A stretch of 64,000 nt of DNA, taken from Marinilabilia rubra (GTDB lineage Bacteria; Bacteroidota; Bacteroidia; Bacteroidales; Marinilabiliaceae). This document shows, piece by piece, positions 11,801-22,600 of this stretch (the stretch's first letter is position 1; every line of letters starts with the position of its first letter). The notes below the pieces were generated by a model. That model worked only from the letters and a program-made list of their open reading frames with translations, was not told the origin of the DNA and did no database searches. The stretch spans positions 1 through 64,000 of the forward strand of contig NZ_QEWP01000005.1 of NCBI RefSeq assembly GCF_003121985.1, read 5' to 3'. The translations under genes and the position numbers were made by a program.

Positions 11801-13382
11801 AATGATCTCCGCTAAGTAGTATTCGCCCACGGCCCTTAATCGCTCCAAAACTGTGTCCGGATGAAGATTGAAAATCAAGACGTCCGTCAACGGTAATGGT
11901 ATTGTGGGTTTTGTTATCGCTGGAAACAGTGACCGTTTTACCAGTTAAAACCACCACCTTATCAGCATTAGCTGTAGGGGAGGTTGATGGCGTAAGTTGA
12001 TTGGGGTTGTTGGGCAAAGCTCCTGATGGGTCCAGTGTCCAAACTTCCCAGTTATCCCAATCTCCGCTGATAAGGGTATACCAGGTGCGTCCGGATTCTC
12101 CTTCCAGTGGAGAGTTTGCTTCATCAACCGTTCCAAGAGTATAATAACCATCACTCAGATCTGCATCATTGACAGCAAAATAAATCTGATCGCCATTTTG
12201 GACACCTCGCCCCGCCACGGTAACCGTATCATAACTACCTGCCAATGAAGCTTTATACATCAATCGGTAATTCTCAATATTGGAAGGAAAATCACCACCA
12301 ATTCCCTCGCTTAAATCAAAGGCAATTTTGGCATCTACAGTTCCTGTTTTATCAACATACCAATCCCTGCTCCAGGTAGCTTCAACCTCGGAATGCAATA
12401 CTGAGGGACTACTATTAACAGAATTGGAACTGCCATCATGTGCGGCAAAAATATATTCCCCATTATTGAAGTTACCATTCTGAGTTATTACCAGTCCATC
12501 CGACTCCAGAACCGTTGTACCATCACTCTCTTTCCCCATACCTGTCAGGGCCTGAATATATGAGCCATCCTCTGGAACAAAAAAGTCTGTGGAAAGATTT
12601 GCATCAAGACCATACTTCTGAGCGAGATAAATTTCAATAACTGTTCTTTGAGCCTGCTTTAGTGAGGATCCGTAAATTATTATTTCAGCAATATCACCAT
12701 CATAATCCTGATCCTCTCCATAACCAGCGTCAACACCATCCTGTTCCCCACCAATAGCGAAAGAACCATTCTCATAAAGCGAGACTCCTGAACGATGATT
12801 GGTTGAATATAACTCAGAACCATTCAGATGCATCAATAAGCGACCATCTGAATTACGCCACTGATGAGAAAACACATTCCAGGCTCCATCATTAATTGAC
12901 TGGCCGGAATTATCCTGACTTCCATCTATGTAGGTCCTGAACGACCCGGGCTCAATGAAAAGATAATTATTTGCTGACCCTGCACCTTCATATGAGAGTA
13001 AACCATCATCATCATTGCTGCTGGTTTTTAATACCATGAATACAGCAACAGCCTCAGTGGGCATATTGAATGGATTTCTGAGAATTCTGTTATTGTTTTT
13101 AGAGAATTCCAGATAACTGTGACCATTCAATGCACCTCCCCTGTATAAAGGGGAAGTAGAGGAAGCAGCACTAAGGGTCTGACTTTTCCCCGAAAAATCA
13201 GTCCAGTTAAGCACATCATCACCGTCATTCAATGACAGAGAATCCGGCAATAACCAAAGAAACAACTCTGGTTGGCCATCGCTACCATCAGTATTACCAA
13301 TACCCCCAGGCACTGATTGGGCTAAAATCCCAATAAAACTGAAGATATATAAAAAACTAAGGAGTAAAATTCTTGATTTCAT
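2826..13382 (-). CDS. Giant T9SS-secreted surface protein A (two LamG-like domains, beta-solenoid)
   Basis: A 3518-aa secreted protein. I chose the ATG at 13382 because residues 1-22 then form a clean signal peptide ending ILAQ; an in-frame ATG 16 codons upstream adds a poor N-terminus. Residues ~60-250 look like a concanavalin/LamG-type fold (LWLLPDSLSL, GHSYLEFS). A classical LamG domain lies near 1490-1700 (LTVEAWVKTDDG, DGEWHHVAAVYDNG). Long stretches of N-T-x-Thr/Gly-rich repeats with alternating hydrophobic residues suggest beta-solenoids. They are punctuated by 'GDWDN..W'-type openers near residues 437, 1387, 2554 and 2977. Repeated 'YPLGSTGKYTPV' segments also occur. The last ~85 residues (DITIVGK ... 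MNGRLIERK ... SGMYIVKV ... KTEKVV) match the type A T9SS sorting domain, which directs export and surface anchoring. Adhesion or polysaccharide binding is inferred from LamG, not shown. Its tail is identical to that of gene B over about 1.2 kb. Confidence 0.88.
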   Translation of the reverse strand: MKSRILLLSFLYIFSFIGILAQSVPGGIGNTDGSDGQPELFLWLLPDSLSLNDGDDVLNWTDFSGKSQTLSAASSTSPLYRGGALNGHSYLEFSKNNNRILRNPFNMPTEAVAVFMVLKTSSNDDDGLLSYEGAGSANNYLFIEPGSFRTYIDGSQDNSGQSINDGAWNVFSHQWRNSDGRLLMHLNGSELYSTNHRSGVSLYENGSFAIGGEQDGVDAGYGEDQDYDGDIAEIIIYGSSLKQAQRTVIEIYLAQKYGLDANLSTDFFVPEDGSYIQALTGMGKESDGTTVLESDGLVITQNGNFNNGEYIFAAHDGSSNSVNSSPSVLHSEVEATWSRDWYVDKTGTVDAKIAFDLSEGIGGDFPSNIENYRLMYKASLAGSYDTVTVAGRGVQNGDQIYFAVNDADLSDGYYTLGTVDEANSPLEGESGRTWYTLISGDWDNWEVWTLDPSGALPNNPNQLTPSTSPTANADKVVVLTGKTVTVSSDNKTHNTITVDGRLDFQSSSGHSFGAIKGRGRILLSGDHFPTGDATDFISEGQGEGTVEYYGSGFNLATSREFFNLEIDMDTPVSQLTLLNDYTINGELRITSGTLQINDDASATNLNISANGDVVVESNGAILTGSANARHQFNFYGDFTNKGTVEFTNRTAANYGSEATNGIVDANFLSDSQNQTVFIDGPATFYRVEIDKGSDATYELILEATNSSYFNIYGYAGDSHGDTPQLPENDNALGLLNGTVRIKSNVSIPVLNTGGNYNINENARLWIDGGSVFKNSGSAIVPYGKILVSSGLLEAKISSGITTRSNGLVKVEGGILNINQLRTSVLGTDNVGGYVQSGGVVNILGANTTNDYYCFNLSYSGNVFNMTGGTLHIHETEGKGAIFIASDETNYNVSGGTVIMDIGDGNDFPITSTAPFWNVILRNTSGGSGEHILADGVDVGSSDENLSAQPLRVLNDLTIEADAFLNHDGNDVFVGRDFYIDRDAQRKTFDDSGLSDTWNDYNIGYLYDQSKPNNTVFNGSEDGEFYIGYNSSDGFEQFFHDLTVEKTPGSKVTVVCDNQKSAQYQDDNNRNHWHARLVRIEDDLTVESGILDQGRSSFRLYGPLTIGLQGECGVWEPGTTHPWAMVMMKDADLNINTEEGAVLGNVKMNPNPQTDIISFSSDVYVKRIAYFHGRINLQSNTLKLDYLHDGLTTNNYDISDGNSNEEMFFSSGNASDGGLLLYVPASSSDGTTFSFPLGMLGKYTPGEITLSNVVDDGYIRLTPVDSELQTTDLSGGDILQYYWKLDYEGFENMPTIDRLRLFYDGGDVAGNESNYVAGKVLDAYPFDRIYEDEDASESEGVNTSNNHITFNGQTDTGFTLEKASYTAGVIARFQGTPDVFYLRRNGDWDNNNTWSFSRGGPSAGDYPKAGDIAVIRRFGTSYSGIVTVRNAERAAAVIFDDENGWSSGCPRVIFSSKNNYDSFNSVFSVFDVADTHKGGVLDYNTHGAVVQYNVDDEYSNASTSLQMDGQDDYIAIQNYNYSGGGHQELTVEAWVKTDDGSDQVIASFDRNQFWRLEINGEGAGTGQVGFDVMTDAGQLDFGGTIRIDDGEWHHVAAVYDNGDAYIYVDGVLDNSTSRGSTFGSGVTRYGFIGVGSEANFYDGDKGPTNYFNGSISEVRVWNIARSKNELSGSMDESLSGTESGLNIYYKLDGSGSDNIATDYTSNGNSGTLMNYQLPGAWKTAHPWSSSFPGGDFGGFNNYPNALVIYSWENAPANADITLSAAATEYPQMWFSNGNGSRKIRFPNTDVTIHGGFTIPSDVIVVANGDSDNTITMEQNMNIGHSSLGYGKFLFPGAASGSVTLNVEKDIRVRGSANSEIGIENAAASAKVHKLIAKGDITVVNDGGRIRLGDGDPAKTNVELEFQGDSDNTFVNNYGSDTPQFYRLIMNKGTDNNHSFSLNSNFDLTGSTDGADQLKAVELQNGKLIFNNSGINVDLTTGDDDFVIPGTAGLEVIQGQLFANGNSGIVLDGSIEISGGTLDMSGGDNYIQYSASGNAAIDISVGSLIVGSQIRRGLTSSEGILSFSQSGGTVVAGNNTASENNRGVFEILNDGSHFEITGGDFYIVRSQNNPETAAFYLDPETSALDPSATLHFGHTNTPSGETLGVYSTVDLPNVMVDNSSGNDPELKMWTVPMSVSGDLTVESGASLNGNGLDLNLSGDLFANGAFVANGNTTYIDSDSDQQISGSPVFYNLSKTNAGTLTLNNDVTVENVFDHQSGILSDGGNTLTIEGDVFFNGGHTWGGSGKGIYLAGETQQNLQGSGVFGKLSINNPGGVFVPEGNTINIDGALQLESGVFDIGKNLLELTVDADIIEANAFSEENMIQTNISFTDNGIKKWFPAISSATTFIYPLGSTGKYTPVEFNIDQLDAGSFIRVKAADEKHPTVVDDDEPCNDITDTQNVLDYHWTLETSGVNNFSGNASMKYYSDDVLIDNSLSGTSYDITDYATARLLRNSTDWNKYDANSFDESNELLMFYFSNTDDNGVSGDYTAGVEDQSGSCEGAIPDQVPTYITTTDGIWGDGSIWDTYPTSGGTVPAGGPRGSAVIIAHDVSMTNNYKVSYKTEIQENGTLSIGSTFGHRLGEVTGQGTLSLLRGELPAGVYDQFLSATGGTLEYGGSNDYDVLSENTFVNNLRFTGSGERRLPNIDLEVYGDIELDGPSLINEHDRTLSLNGDFIFDAGIFDAGNGNNAKVVFNGNGAQNIDGLSAFTGGNAFNHFEINNSFGVTVKTDVETEGVLSLTEGVVNNISGSRFTVTSYDANAVLGGGASSYVWGPFEKSINTGGSFNFPVGASGRLGELNVSSTQTASASIWEVTYFNHNPGNDGFDPNSFVSPLQFVSNNEYWQVKASESTQAHITVRWDSQSGVSADPTERQDLRLVSWEDLSTDAWDNVGGNITDNGQNSGTIQSDALLNFNEFVDGDYFTIGGVQIYNYSWVGNTEDWFTAGNWATGNVPSLSTEIDIPESPSGGSQPVINGDAFCKDLSLEANSSLTLRAGSTLEIANDVDNSGTIVLESTNSSLSSLMLPETMTNSGNVNVKLTLDPDHYWYMSSPLQNTVAGWFKPSEDVSKDYVYVFEVVDNRWQWIRLDQSDVDNNRPIGDMQGIVGYYYTDTKHLDYTGTVQNTDLTVTPDDPGYHLVGNPYPTAIDWEDPAGWTRAGFSNTIWSWINYGGERIIQTYNNNGDALPGVWTLEPNGYDASTMSHIPPYQSVWMKQESETAVPLTVKRAARVKNSDAPLKSASSGDGSFEMIRIKAENAHTMDATVLYFNGSFITGKGSEDSEKRFNGSEKVPEVYTSLNTQALAINGQPLLSAEENAYALSVRNRVEGEVRLVFDLDEFTDVTYDVLLEDKVTGAWTDLRDINEYAYTPVQMGDDHDRFVLHLDKVKEVPTSVENPESSAKGDITIVGKDEYAIVTISDELLSAGNAVVELMDMNGRLIERKNTTDQETEIALSDNSGMYIVKVAAGGVVKTEKVVGASL

Positions 13383-13399
13383 AATTTTCACTTTATATA

Positions 13400-13415
13400 T
13401 AACCCTGTTCAAAAA
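13400..13415 (-). promoter_or_regulatory. Shared leader motif TTTTTGAACAGGGTTA (gene A)
   Basis: This motif lies 17 nt upstream of the chosen ATG. Identical copies precede paralogues C and D, and a variant overlaps the start of B. It falls inside the predicted 5' UTR, downstream of the candidate -7 box at 13432-13439. It is not a normal ribosome binding site because AGGG is too far from the start. Confidence 0.55.
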
Positions 13416-13431
13416 GTAAATTTTGAGCATC

Positions 13432-13439
13432 CAAATTTA
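13432..13439 (-). promoter_or_regulatory. Candidate -7 box (TAAATTTG) of giant gene A
   Basis: TAAATTTG on the minus strand fits TAnnTTTG and would give a 5' UTR of about 40 nt containing the shared leader motif. No clear -33 box is visible. Confidence 0.4.
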
Positions 13440-13542
13440 TTAATGTATACGCGATTAATACATAAGAGCTTTCTTTATTTGGCTATCGTCTCTTCAGATT
13501 AGATTAAAACACCCTTTTTTAACATTAAAGTAACTACAATAG

Positions 13543-13580
13543 GAAAAGCCCCGCTATCCAACGTTTTGGAGCGAGGCTTT
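13543..13580 (-). terminator. Terminator of giant secreted gene B
   Basis: The stem AAAGCCTCGCT / AGCGGGGCTTTT encloses CCAAAACGTTGG on the minus strand and ends in Ts. It has the same sequence as the terminator of gene D and is a close relative of those of A and C. Confidence 0.85.
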
Positions 13581-13585
13581 CAAAC

Positions 13586-13604
13586 TTCACAGGGTTAATT
13601 GTGA
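13586..13604 (-). promoter_or_regulatory. Conserved 3'-UTR hairpin with AUUAACCC loop (gene B)
   Basis: TCACA-ATTAACCC-TGTGA on the minus strand, located between the stop codon and the terminator as in the paralogues. Confidence 0.55.
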
Positions 13605-13610
13605 TATCTT

Positions 13611-16600
13611 TTACAGGGAGGCCCCTACTACTTTCTCAGTCTTCTGCTTTCCACCAGCGCTTACTTTGACAATATACATTCCGCTGTTGTCCGGTAAAGC
13701 AATCTCTGTTTCCTGCTCAGTGGTGTTTTTTCGCTCTATCAAACGACCGTTCATATCCAACAGGTCAATAATTGCATTTCCGGCACTCAACAACTCATTG
13801 CTTATCGTTACTAACGCATATTCATCTTTCCCGACAATGGTAATATCACCCGCAGCTGAGGACTCCGGATTTTCCACACTGGTTGGCACCTCTTTAACCT
13901 TATCCAGATGAAGCACAAACCGGTCGTGGTCATCGCCCATTTGGACAGGTGTATAAGCATATTCGTTGATATCCCTGAGATCGGTCCAAGCTCCTGTTAC
14001 TTTATCTTCCAGCAATACATCATAGGTTACGTCGGTAAATTCATCAAGGTCAAAGACCAATCTGACTTCACCCTCTACACGGTTGCGAACACTCAATGCG
14101 TATGCATTTTCCTCAGCACTCAAAAGAGGCTGGCCATTGATGGCCAAAGCCTGGGTATTTAGGCTTGTGTATACTTCAGGAACTTTCTCTGAGCCATTGA
14201 AACGTTTCTCTGAATCTTCACTGCCTTTGCCGGTAATGAAACTGCCATTGAAATAAAGCACTGTAGCGTCCATTGTATGTGCATTCTCTGCCTTAATCCG
14301 GATCATTTCAAAGGAACCGTCTCCCGATGAAGCGCTCTTGAGAGGTGCATCGCTGTTCTTGACCCGGGCTGCCCGTTTTACAGTCAATGGAACAGCCGTT
14401 TCAGACTCCTGCTTCATCCATACCGACTGATACGGGGGGATGTGGCTCATGGTAGAAGCATCGTAACCATTAGGTTCTAATGTCCATACACCCGGCAATG
14501 CATCTCCATTATTGTTATAGGTCTGTATAATACGCTCACCTCCATAATTAATCCAACTCCAAATGGTATTGGAAAAACCGGCACGTGTCCATCCTGCTGG
14601 ATCTTCCCAATCAATAGCTGTCGGGTATGGATTTCCTACCAGGTGATAACCGGGATCATCAGGCGTTACTGTCAAATCTGTATTTTGAACCGTCCCGGTG
14701 TAATCCAGATGTTTTGTATCTGTATAATAATACCCAACAATCCCCTGCATATCGCCTATCGGACGGTTGTTATCCACATCGGACTGATCCAGACGGATCC
14801 ATTGCCAACGGTTATCAACCACCTCAAAAACATAAACGTAATCTTTGCTGACATCCTCTGACGGTTTGAACCATCCGGCTACAGTATTCTGAAGCGGGCT
14901 GCTCATATACCAGTAGTGATCGGGATCCAAAGTCAGTTTTACATTGACATTACCAGAGTTGGTCATAGTCTCGGGTAACATCAGTGAAGACAGGCTGGAA
15001 TTGGTAGATTCCAGAACAATGGTGCCGGAATTATCCACATCGTTGGCTATTTCCAAGGTAGAACCAGCTCGTAAAGTAAGACTGGAATTAGCCTCCAGGC
15101 TCAAGTCCTTACAGAAGGCATCTCCGTTTATCACTGGTTGGTTACCGCCTGAAGGAACTTCGGGAATGGAAACTTCTGTACTAATGGAAGGAACAGTATT
15201 ACTTGCCCAGTTTGAGTCGACAAACCAGTCATCGGTAGCACCTATCCAACTGTAATTGTAAACCTGAACACCACCAATGGTATAGTAATTCCCATCCACA
15301 AACTCGTTAAAATTTAGTAAGGCATCAGATTGAATGTTTCCTGAGTTTTGTCCGTTATCGGTAATACTACTACCGGCTTCTTCCCACCTATCGGTGGCCT
15401 GATCTTCCCAGGAAACCAGTCTCAGATCATCACGCTCCCCTGCATCAGCTGAAACACCACTTTGAGAGTCCCAGCGAACAGTAACATGGGCATTAGCTCC
15501 ATCAGGGCCTTTTACATTCCAATATTCATTGCGGCTTACAAACTCAATAGGTGCAGCATAAGACTCGGGATCAAAACCTGCATCTCCCGGATCGGCATTA
15601 AAATAGCGAACCTGCCATGGAGCAGCAGCACCTGTTTGAGTTGAAGATATCTCCAACTCACCATACCGGTTTCCGGCACCCATAGGGAAAGTAAATGAAC
15701 TTCCATTGTTGACCAGCTTCTCAAAAGGTCCCGTTATGTAAGAAGAAGAACTTCCTCCTGTAACAGAAGCAGAAGACGCATTCATTAATGCCAAACGATT
15801 GCCAAGGGAATTATTAATCACCCCTGAAGTAAGCGATAAGCTATTATCAATTTCCACATCCGTTTCTATAACGATCCCTGAAGTATTGTTGACGCCAAAA
15901 TTGTAGAAAGTATTACCACCGATAAATCCGGTAAGTCCGGTAACATACTGAAGAGCATTGCCATTAAAAATCCATGATGCATCACTTCCGGTACCGGCAT
16001 CAAAGGTTCCCGAATTAAACTCAAAATCTCCTCCAAGCCCTATAGACCTGTTATGCTCATTAATTAAGTCAGCACCGGAAAGCAAAACATTGCCATTAAT
16101 CTGCAAATCAATATTTGGCAAACGGCGCTCACCGGTTCCACTGAATATCAAATTATTGACATCACTAAAACTACTGAGGACGTCATAATTTCCATTACCG
16201 GTAAATTCAAAGGTACCAGACAGCAAAAAGTTGTCGTAAATACCGGCAGGTAAATTTCCGCTCTCAAGTTTAAGGATTCCTTCTCCGTCAACCTCTCCAA
16301 ACCTGTGACCAAAAGTTTGGCCCACAACCACTTCTCCACCGGCATTAATAGTGGTTCGGTAAGATGAAACATAATTGGATGGGATGGTCACCTGATGATC
16401 AACATACACCATGGATCCCCGAGGCCCTCCGGCAGGTACAGTTCCGCCGGGGACAGGGTATGTATCCCAGATGGTTTCATCCGTCCAGTTACCACTAGTC
16501 GTTGTGATATATCCGGGCACCTGATCGGGGATTGCTGTTTCCAGCCCCGCAGTGTAATCTCCACTGATGCCAACATCATCGGTTCCCGAAAAAGTAAATA

Positions 16601-19600
16601 CCAGTTCCTGATTACTCTCATCAATAACATCTGCACCACTGTACTTTTCCCAATTTCCCGATCCATCAGACAACAATCTGGCGGTCCAGTAATCGTTTAT
16701 GGTATTGGGGGCTTCTACTTCAACATCACTATTAACATATTTCATTCGGGCTGTGGCACTGAAACCAGTCAAACCATCAGCTCTTAATACCCAATGATAT
16801 TGCAAAACATTATTGGGATCTGAAACACTTGGATGTTTCTCATTCGATGGTTTAACAACAATACTTCCTCCCGTAGCGCTATTATTTGTAATATCAAAAG
16901 TCACCGGAGTATACTTCCCGGTTGATCCCATTGGAAATACGAAACCAGCTGCTCCGGTTGGAAGGATTTTTTTAACTCCATTATCTGTAAAAGAAATATT
17001 GGTTTGAATCATTTTGCTTGCCGAAAAAGGTGCAATACCAGCGACTTCTTCTATTTCACAATTTTCTCCTAAAGCCAGGAGATTTTTATCAATGTTAAAT
17101 ATACCCCGTTCCATTCTCAGGGAATTGATAATGGTTAAATCGTTGCCTAATGGAACATTCACTCCCGAGCTGTTATTAATGGTCAGTTTTCCGAAAGTTC
17201 CGTTTCCGCTTAACAATTGAGCATTACTCCCATTTAAGGACACACCTTTACCAGCCCCACCATATTGATGAATACCATCAAAGAAAACATCGCCCTGAAC
17301 AAAAACAGTATTGCTGTTATCAATCAGAGAACCTTGATTAATGCTCATATTGTTGGCAACATTAACCGCTGTCACACCAGAAGACAGGATAAAATCCGTA
17401 CTGCCATCTTTTTGCAAGTTGTAGAATGTGGTATTGCCCGAGAGGGTTTGATCTGTCAAACCTGTAAAGAAAGTATTATTACCTCCGGCAACGAAGTCGC
17501 CATCATTTGTAAAATTGCCATTCAATGTTAAATCAAGACCATTTGCATTAAATACAGCTCCTGCATCAACAGTTAAATTGTTTAACTCCAGGGGAACAAT
17601 CTGCATAAGAACCTCGGGGTTGTTGCCTGAAACATTATTAACAATAACATTCTCAAGAGGCACAGAGGAGTATAGCCCAAGAGATTGAGCTGCCCCGGTG
17701 TCTGTATTTCCAAATGTTATTGAAGATCCTGCCCCCAGAGTAACATCATCATTCGCAATATCCAGATAAAAGGATGGAACAGATGAGTTAGCAACACTAT
17801 TAGCGATGATTAACTCAGCGCCATCTACCTGTGAAAAAGTTGAGGTGTTCAAAAGTTCCAACATCCCCCGGGCAGCCTCACCTCCCTGATCGGCATTTGA
17901 CCCAATTACGATTTCTGAATTGGAATGGTTTTGGTTAAAATGCAGGATTCCATCTTCGGTGGCCGGGTTGCGACGAATCTGGGATCCAACATACAAATGT
18001 CCCTGATTCATAACAATAGTTGAATTACCGGAAGCAGTGTATTCGATGTAATTGTTCACTCCGCCGTTTATATACCAGTAAGTATCCCATCCAATACTAA
18101 TTTTACCATCTAACCAAATACCCGTGTTATCGCCTGTTACCCTGACTGTACTCTGAGTTCCTGTATACAACTCAGCTTCTGCAGGAATTCGGAAGTCTGC
18201 TCCACCCGAAGAAAGTGTCACATCGATACCGGCGTCTCGTAACTGCAACCTTCCACTAATTAACTCAAGGGCTTTTGTATCACCATCGGATGGGCCATTG
18301 AGCGTGAAGTCATCTTCAAATGAAAAGCTTTTATTTTCCATTTTATTCATGACAATGCGGTAAAAATCTGCAGTTGCCTCTGGAGCTTTTTCGAAAGACT
18401 TTCCAGCTTCGCCAGTAATTTCTAGGATAGCATTGCTTTGACCATCATTGTTAGTAAAAAGATCAATTAGTGAGTTATCATCACGCAATTGAATATTTCC
18501 ATACACAATAAGTCGATGTTTCAAATCAGAATTGCCTCCTTCTTCAACTATTATCTGGTTATTTGTATAAGCAGCCCCATCTGTGTCCATTGACAAGTCT
18601 CCTTGTACTGTAAGTGATCTGTTGTTTCCACTATTAGGAAAAATAATCCGCCCAGCATTATCTGTTCCGATACCTCCCACTCTCAGCGAATCAAGCACCT
18701 CAACATCACCAGCACCACCATCATTTAAACGCAGAGTTCCTCCGTATCTTACATTCAGGTTTTCACATGTGATATCAGTAATAAAAGTAACTGATCGCGA
18801 ATCGGTCCAGTCAGGGGAAGAACCTGGAATACTTAACCTGGGAAATCTTGTTAAATTGGTTGGTGCAATTACATTACCTTCATTAGACCGCATAATAAAG
18901 CTGGCACCTTCTGTCTCAACAAACTCACCAAAATCTCCCTCAAAAAGAGGTATATTGGAATTCTCCATTTGAAATTGTACTTCTCCATCCCCGGAAATCT
19001 TCCCATTAACCCTCAACCCTCTTGTGGGAGGAATAATTAAACGGCTCATTTCTGATTCGTTTGCTCCGGCTTCAGGATTTTGTTCAAGAACTAACGCCGC
19101 AATTTCAACCGGATTAGAGGGAGTGCCTACATTCAATGTAACCCTATGGCGAACATAGCTTCCTGGACTTCCTTCATATCCAATTTTTACAATATCATAA
19201 GGTCCGGGAGCAGAATTAGCCTTAGCTCCACCATAACTTTCATTAGACCAAGTATTTTTAGAACTCCAATCACCGTCCTGACGGCTATAAAAAATCTTTA
19301 GATTATTAAACCCGGAAGGATTTCCGACTGTAAAATCTCCTCCAACCATTCCTACGTCGTAAAAATAGGCATCCGGAGTAGCATCATCATTATTTTTTAC
19401 CCAATCGGTTGTATTTTCCAAAAGTTTCATAACCTGCCAACCGTTATCAAAACCACTTAAATAGGTCAATTTATAATTCACGGAGGAAGAGTTAATTCCA
19501 TCAAATCCATCGACTGATGCAACCCAATAGTATTCCAGAGCATTTCCAGAGGAAGCTGCAGGGTGTCTTCTATCAACACCTTTCAGTGTAATTTCACCTT

Positions 19601-22600
19601 GGGTAATTCCCGGATTTCCGTCTATAAATACACTTCCAGTATTAAACCCTGTTGAAGATCCTATAGGAAAAAACAGGACTTCCTCACTTGAATAAGAGCG
19701 ATCTTCCAAATTCACAAATAAAGTAAGACCTCCATCAGAGGCATTCCCTGCAGTTTTAAACATTTTAGATCCAGAATAGCCACTACCATTAATTCGCCCT
19801 GAAATATCAAGGTTGTAAACATCAAGATCCATTACACCATTAACTAGTGTAAATTCAGAAACATTAATGTCACTCAACAATAAAGCACCGTTGTTATTAT
19901 CCAGTTCAATATGGCCAAAATCCTGCTCTTTACTTAAAGCACCCTTTATGGTCTGTTGTGAACTCCCATTAAGTCTTATCCGGCCAGGGTTATTATCTGT
20001 GGCTATCATCTGACCGTCAACAATCTCAACATTGCCACGCACATCCACCAGATACTCATCCACATCAAATTCTCCGCGTAAAACAGTCAGATTACCTTCA
20101 ATCAACAGAGGAGAATCAGCAGAGGCTCTTCCATTGCTCACCACTTCAACCCGGTGAAAAAGGGAAGTATTGTAACGCTGATCTTTGGCCAATTCAACGT
20201 CATTCAAAGTTAATTCATGAATTGTATTTGTGTTCCGAATGTAAATATTAGAACGTCCACTGCCTATAAAACGGGTAGTATTGCCTCCGTGGGTATATGT
20301 TCCCTTGTCATTCAGATCAAAATCCCCACCAATAGAAACATCGTGGCCGTTGGCTGTAAGTGTTGCATTGGATTGAATTTCCAAATCATTCAGCACAGTC
20401 AGTGGTTCCTGCAAAGTAAGGGAAGAACCTCCATTTATGACCAAATTATAGAACGGAGCAGTGGATAAAACCTCCGTATTGGAACCTGAATTAATGTAAA
20501 CAGTACCGCCTGAAACATTGTAATTACCAATCGAACTGGCAATATGAATTCCATTAGGGTCATGACCACTGGTACCATCAACATACAATGCTCCTCCGGT
20601 CATAGAAAAAGTCATATCTGCATTATCAAGATTGAGCAACGCCCGTCCCCCATCTGAACCATATTCATCGGTTACTCTAACTTCTCCTCCATTGAGCACA
20701 AATGAGAAATTACCTTGTGAAGCAGAACTACTTATTGCAATTTGATTGGCTTCTAAAACACCTCCGTCAACCTGAATAATTCCCGGAGCCTCATCTCTAA
20801 AGTTTATGGCTTCACCTTTTCCAAGGTAAAAATAACCATTGGAAACCTGTAACTTCCCATATGGGTAAAGCCCCTGCTGGCTGCCTCCGGTGTTAATACC
20901 ATCCGGCGCCCCATGAGTCATACCTGAGAAATCCGTGTTCTCATCGGCAGAATTTTGCACATAAACATCGGGGCCATCAAGTACCAGACCGGCCCTCTGA
21001 CCAATGGTGTAATCCCGACTCCCTTCGGTCAAAGATGGAATAAAAACACTCCCGGTCAGTCTGAGTGTTCCATTTTTGATCCAAAGTGCCTTGCGATTTT
21101 CCGGATGTGCAGAATCGGTATCATCCCATTGTTCATCGTTTTCACCAAAAAGTGCAAAATAGGCTTTATCATCGGCGTATAATTCCAATTCATATGTGCG
21201 GTCGTTGCCTTTGTCTACCACCAGATTATAAAGGTCAGTGGTGTTATTACACAAAAACCCTTTATTGGAAGCTCCATAAAACACCATTGAAACAGCACCA
21301 TTTGTGGCTCTGGAATTATAATCAGGAGCCAACAGATTAGTAAGTCTTACTACTCCGTTATTTAGAAAATTTCCACCAATTCTAAACTGGTGAAAGCCTT
21401 TGTGATAGTTACCATAACCGGATTGGAGGGAAGAACTGTAAGCATCGGCAGTTCCTACCGACAATCTACCATTTGAGTTAACAGTTACATCTCCCGCAAC
21501 ATCGAGCATTAAAGGATTGGTATTTGCATTATCGTTAATTTGCAAATCCCCGGTTTTTACAGTAAGATTCCCAACTATGGTGTAATCCGTTTCAAGAATT
21601 AATTTGGTGGTCGGGGCATCCATCTCTACTACTACATCATTAAATGTCTGCGATGTAGTAAGATCATAACCCGCTCCATATAATTCGACGGTTCCATTTC
21701 CCTGTGCATTAAATGCCGAAGCATCCCCTGAAGGGAAATTATCAGCCTGTATAAGAATTCTTCCGTTACCGCTTATTTCACCAAATGAATGGCCCGTTGT
21801 AGCGTTGAGATCCAGACGACCATTCACTTCTATTGAAGCATTATTCAAATTATCGGATGTTACATCAACGGTACGACCATTTAAAATGACCACCTTGTCG
21901 GAATTTGAAGCAGAAGGGGTCAAATTATTGGGGTTATCGGGCAAAGCTCCTGATGGATCCAATGTCCATATTTCCCAATTATCCCAATCACCACTTACCA
22001 GACTGTACCATATCTTCCCCGGTTGTCCCTGCACAGGGCTTCCTGTTTGATCCAATGAACCAAAAGTATAGTACCCATTTTGCAAGTCCGCATCAGGCAC
22101 ACTGAATAAAACCTCTGCACCATTAATGCTGGTGGCAGTAGTCACCTGGCTATAAGCTCCGGTAGTACCCGATCGATACAACAATACATAGTCATCGGGA
22201 CTATGAGGATGGTTACCATTTTCAAAACCCTCTGCAATATTAAAGACAAACTGCGAATTCAGACTACCTGTTTTTTCAACATACCAATCTCTTTTCCAGG
22301 CAGATTCGGCACCAGAACCAGTAATATCTGATCCATAACGAATATTGGCTTCATTATTTACAGCATTGTTATGTCCGAGGAACAAATAATCTCCATTATC
22401 GAAATCTCCGTCCTGAAAAAGCGTTAATCCTGCAGAATAAGCCTGATTTTGTGCTCCATCACTCTCTTTCCCTAGTCCTGATATATTATGCACCCAGGCA
22501 GGATCGCCTCCGGAAAAATAGTCATTGGCAATAGTGATGGCATATTTTTGCGAGATATAATTTTCCAGAACAGCACGTGAAGCTGAGTTAAGCACTTCTG

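Noticed and set aside
13382-13430. Start of giant protein A at the upstream ATG (13430)
   Set aside because: It would place 16 extra residues before a clean signal peptide and would put the leader motif shared with C and D inside the coding region.
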